Assembly (NCBI GenBank): GCA_025617745.1
Contig: CM046871.1
Coordinates: 28,970,433-29,034,432 of the forward strand
Direction of reading: 5' to 3'
DNA: 64,000 bases
Source of the DNA: Heliocidaris erythrogramma
Lineage: Eukaryota > Echinodermata > Echinoidea > Camarodonta > Echinometridae
Shown here: in pieces, positions 60,721 to 64,000 of the stretch
Layout: the number at the start of each line of letters is the position of its first letter
Position numbering within the stretch: the stretch's first letter is position 1
Made by a program: the position numbers and the translations under genes
Notes under the pieces: generated by a model
Told to the model about the DNA's origin: nothing
The model's database searches: none
What the model saw: the letters and a program-made list of their open reading frames with translations, nothing else

Positions 60721-63700
60721 AACAGAGAGAAAACAGAGAGAGAGAGAGAAACAAACACATAGAGAAAAAAAGCAAGAGAGATGGAGAGACAAGAAAAATG
60801 CATTTAAAATTGAGGTAGAGAGGAGAGACAGAAAGACAGGGACAATGAAATGGATAGATAGAGAGAGAAAAAACATCAATCATATGAATACCTGATTCTG
60901 AATCTGAAACATCTATTCTCTTCTTCTGACTCGACTTCTGTGACCTTCCACCTTTGACCCCAGACTTTGTTTTCTCTTGCCTGCAGCTTTCTACATCGAC
61001 CTCTTCCATCTCAGCCGCCTTTTCTTCCTTGACTGATCTCCTATCATTCTTCCCTGAATCCCCCGCTGGTCCTGAAGACGAAGGCGAATCTTCCTTTTTC
61101 TTTTGGCTCATGAAGGCCAGCATACCTTTCGGCTTGGGTTTCTAAATACATGTACAGGATGGGATGATGGAAAGAATGTTAAAGGTACTTTGTATAACTT
61201 GATTGTAGCATGCTAATAAAAAGCAAACTGCATAGTGAAATTTATCAAAATGACTATCAGCTGGTGTGTTATAGTATAATTTTTTCCTTTTCTTTTTTCA
61301 TTGTCTTCCCATCCTCCCCTAAAAGTGAAAGGAAAAGTGTATGATGCTTATGATCAGATAGATGTAAAGACCTCTACATGATAGAAAGGAGAATGACAAC
61401 CTCCTCCAATATGTGGGACTGAACAAAGATCTCATAGGAGATAGGGATGGCTGGATTGAGATAGATATGTGGTTAGCAGAGAGGAAAACCATTGTGTACA
61501 GAAAGCAACGAAGTTCCCAATTGGTCAGCTTGAAACCCCATGGCAGACCTCGCAAAACTTGGAAGGAGACATTGAAGAAGATATAGAGAGCATATGGCCT
61601 CACCCAGGGGGATTCTGAAGATTGAAAGGCTTGGAGAAAGGCCATTAAGGAAATGAAACGTCCAACCCCACAAAGCAAGGAAAAACAGACGTCACTCGAT
61701 GATGATGATGATGATGATGTTTTTCTTAGCATTGTTTTTAAGTGGGTTAATGAAACAAACAGACTGAAACGTTGATAATAATCCTTGAAAATGGTTGTTT
61801 TGTGCAATACAATATGTAATGAATATCCTTCAATACACAACAGTCACCCAACCAATTTGCTAGTATTTTATTTCCATATATTTTCCATAAGAATTATATA
61901 TAAATAATTTTTCATCTGTTTTTGAAAAAAACTGTGGAACATGTAAATCTATTTACCTAAATTGTCTTGTCTCACTAAGAGTATTTGCTTAACAAAGTTG
62001 GATTGCATTTCAAGATGAGAAAGGCCTGTCAAAAAAATAAATTCTTGGACGTATCAAAACTTTACCTGCTCTTCTTTCTTCTTTTCTTTTGGTTGTTCTT
62101 CTTTCTTTTCCACCTTCGGTTCCTGGGATTTGTTTTTAGCGGCCTGTGAGGCAAAGCTAGCTGCAATGGAGCCTTTCTTAGGTTTCGGCTTTTGAGAAAC
62201 TGAGGATGATGATGATGATGATGATGACGTAGGTTTTGATGAAGTACTTGATGCATTTTGATTCCCAAATCCATTGACCTGGAGAAAGATGTAAGAGAAA
62301 CCCCATCAAATAAATAATGAAAAAGAGGAAAATTCCAATAAAACAAATATATACACTATGCATAAAAATTGAAAAAGGTAAAAGATCAATAAAAAAAAAA
62401 GAAGGAACACATACATAAGTCACAAATATTTACATAACATTATCACTGTCTTACCTTAGGTTTTTCTGTTGAAGACGTTTGTTGGGCTGCTTGATTCCTC
62501 TCTAGGTCTGCCACAGATCTTACTTCAACTGCTTTACACTGAATGGCACTAAATCTGGACATCATATAATCAAAAGAATACAAATAATATTTGTTCAATC
62601 TTGTATTTTGAAGACAGACATTTTTTTCTTGTTATTCATTCTCTTATGTTTGTATAATTTTCTTTGTTGTAAAACGCCTTGAGCATTTAATCAAAATGGA
62701 TAATGGCGCTATAGCTAGAAATTTGATGTATTATTAATATCATAATAGGTCTAACAATATTTTCTGAGGAGTACAGACTTATTTCATAATGTTTCTAGAT
62801 TGAAATTGTTTGCAGCTAGTTCACAGCATGAATTTATATTAAAGCAATATGAAAGCAAAGCAAAATGAAGAGAAAAATATCTTGCACTGACAGTTGACTT
62901 TGTGAAAGGTCAGAAGTCGGGCTATTTAGCAGGACTATGACTACCAAGTACTTTGTTTTTAGCACTACCTTACCTATTTATTTGTGTGATGTTTTGTTTG
63001 GTGATTTCATAGTCGGTTGAGAAGAGAGAGCTGTTGTCTTTGAGGGCGCTCTTCTGAATACTAAAGACATGTTGTCCTAGCACCTCCTTCATACCAGATT
63101 TCACAGCTGCATTTTAAAATCAGACAAATAGAGGTGAAAGAATAGAGGAAAGATCAACAAATAACTTGATAAAGTTTATCTCTTCTATCCCAACAAGTTT
63201 ATTAACAGTTATAGGTGAACTTTCAAGAAGCATATATCTTTCAGTTGAAATGATTTGTGTTGTTGCTTTTTTTCTTTAATGAAATATTTTTCAGTAGAAT
63301 AAACTTCAAGATACATTCACCCGAGACATTTTTAGCCACTGTACCGACATTCTTGGGCAGGATTTGGTTCCCACAGCATGTAAAGCGTTAAACTGTTGAG
63401 TGATATCAAAAACCATATTAACTAATTTAAACATGAGTAGGAATTTAATAGACATATACTGTAAAACCAGTAAGTTTCATGCTGCAAAATAATAAAATCA
63501 AAATTGAAACAACATAAAATTATTGCAATTCACGTAATTTTCTTGCTGCAGAATTGGCTGTCATTAACAATTCGCAAAAGTTTTATGTCGCAAAATTTTC
63601 TAGTTTAACAGTAAGCCATGACCTCTTTATTATCTTTTGATATAAAACAAATGTGTTCACACAATAACTTCTAATTCATAAACAAAACAGTTTTAAAATT

Positions 63701-63796
63701 AAACAAATATATTAAGTTTATAATGTTTGTTGTTATTGAACAGCTATATTGCTTACCATCTAATCCATCTTCATTCACAACAGCAATCTTTGTCAT
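57998..63796 (-). CDS. POLD3: POLD3, DNA polymerase delta subunit 3 (C-terminal exons)
   Basis: Minus-strand exons in coding order are 63796-63757, 63106-62974, 62554-62455, 62278-62066, 61141-60892, 60407-60303, 59671-59492 and 58212-57998 (stop at 58000-57998). All have GT/AG borders and join in phase to 411 residues. The first ~60 residues lie beyond the right edge. Matches to vertebrate POLD3 include TKIAVVNEDGLDAVK-like (winged-helix region binding the B subunit), HVFSIQKSALKD, LFSTDYEI, RFSAIQC, then a low-complexity Lys/Glu/Ser tail, KRVLKSKVTVDEEGC, VTEKVWESES, and the C-terminal QSSLMSFFKKK, a canonical PCNA-binding PIP box (QxxLxxFF). Role: accessory subunit of Pol delta (and Pol zeta), which links it to PCNA for lagging-strand synthesis and repair. 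Introns contain a 231-bp palindrome, a GA microsatellite and a LINE remnant. Confidence 0.95.
58492..58671. repeat. pogo/Tigger-like MITE
   Basis: TACAGTGGAACCTCACTATA at the left and CTCTATAATGAGTTTCTACTGTA at the right. It is intronic in POLD3. Confidence 0.8.
58724..58954. repeat. 231-bp near-perfect palindrome
   Basis: The outer arms (GTTGATAATGTACTACATGT.. and its complement ending at 58954) look like ordinary unique sequence. The inner arms are hairpin-MITE sequence (GGGGTGTTTCAAGAAAGTTG, CAATTGATTGCAA repeats). Arms total about 100 bp each. It lies in the last POLD3 intron. Confidence 0.9.
60672..60765. repeat. GA microsatellite
   Basis: An AGAGAG run with AAACAGAG interruptions. Long frames on both strands here (poly Arg-Glu, poly Ser-Leu) are artefacts of the repeat. 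Confidence 0.95.
61380..61722 (+). pseudogene. 3' remnant of a non-LTR retrotransposon ORF
   Basis: The plus-strand frame around 61542-61680 reads GRPRKTWKETLKK, stop, AYGLTQGDSED, stop, KAWRKAIKEMKRPTP. This resembles the extreme C-terminus of LINE endonuclease/reverse-transcriptase proteins (GRPRKTW...L...A.DR..WR..I). Two stops break it. A (GAT)n tract at 61697-61720 may be its 3' tail. It sits antisense in a POLD3 intron. Confidence 0.65.
62660..62725. repeat. SINE-like 3' tail
   Basis: AAACGCCTTGAGCATTTAAT..GGATAATGGCGCTATAGC followed by TATTATTAAT resembles the tail of the SINE at 5400-5465 (GCGCCTTGAGCAC..GGATATGAGCGCTATA). It is intronic in POLD3. Confidence 0.55.
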
Positions 63797-64000
63797 CTAT
63801 AGAAGAAAATAAAATAATAACCAAATAATAACAAAACCCTATTTGTTATAGTGTTTACCATTTCCATGCAATGTGAATGACATATTTATTATAGGTGACT
63901 CAGCCCAGATGTAATTCATATTTCGCAATGGTATCATAGGCCCGGATTCTTGAAAGCAACCAAAGTTAAGCCTGGCTTGAATTAGGCCACTGATTTATGG
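63797..64000 (-). other. POLD3 intron reaching the window edge
   Basis: No further exon is seen. A repeat-like end CCCGGATTCTTGAAAGCAACC begins at about 63942. Confidence 0.45.

Noticed and set aside
60538..60880. Long Ser/Leu-rich or Arg/Glu-rich frames
   Set aside because: They are translations of the GA microsatellite; only the POLD3 exon 60892-61141 next to it is real.

Overview
This window is a gene-sparse, intron-rich, AT-rich animal genome segment packed with mobile-element debris. The gene models, the tRNA-like SINE tails, the very frequent ACATGTAC-type octamers, the long C/G homopolymer runs and the GGAGGCATTATG-type repeat suggest a marine deuterostome, most likely an echinoderm of sea-urchin type. 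The organism is an inference; the gene identities rest on exon-by-exon protein similarity that I recognise, with splice sites and phases checked by hand.

Layout: (1) 937-6235, plus strand: the 3' half of FUZ (fuzzy planar cell polarity/ciliogenesis factor), six joined exons; the N-terminal part lies mostly upstream of the window. Its last codons run into a degenerate ~130-bp tandem repeat. (2) 9673-30645, plus strand: a complete PPM1L-like membrane-anchored PP2C phosphatase, three coding exons separated by two ~10-kb introns. The introns carry a 2.25-kb tandem duplication, a TTAA-flanked element, an AGGTCA-rich tandem array and other inserts. (3) 31351-32317: a small TTAA-flanked DNA transposon that carries a THAP zinc-finger reading frame, with an apparent unoccupied target paralog ~400 bp away. 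(4) 32.4-50 kb: no host gene recognised; hairpin MITEs, a 3.1-kb element with an 8-bp target duplication, a Tc1/mariner derivative with a transposase tail, and a duplicated GC-rich block. (5) 50076-53668: a 3.6-kb element with 34-bp inverted ends. (6) 53845-54864, plus strand: a CCDC160-like coiled-coil gene in one coding exon. (7) 57998-63796, minus strand: eight C-terminal exons of POLD3 (DNA polymerase delta subunit 3), continuing beyond the right edge, convergent with the CCDC160-like gene.

The four host genes do not form a pathway: they are a ciliary/PCP effector, a signalling phosphatase, an uncharacterised coiled-coil protein and a replication subunit. The most rewarding part of the window is the transposon archaeology. 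Several insertions can be dated relative to one another because target duplications, nested hosts and unoccupied paralogous sites are all visible inside the same 64 kb.
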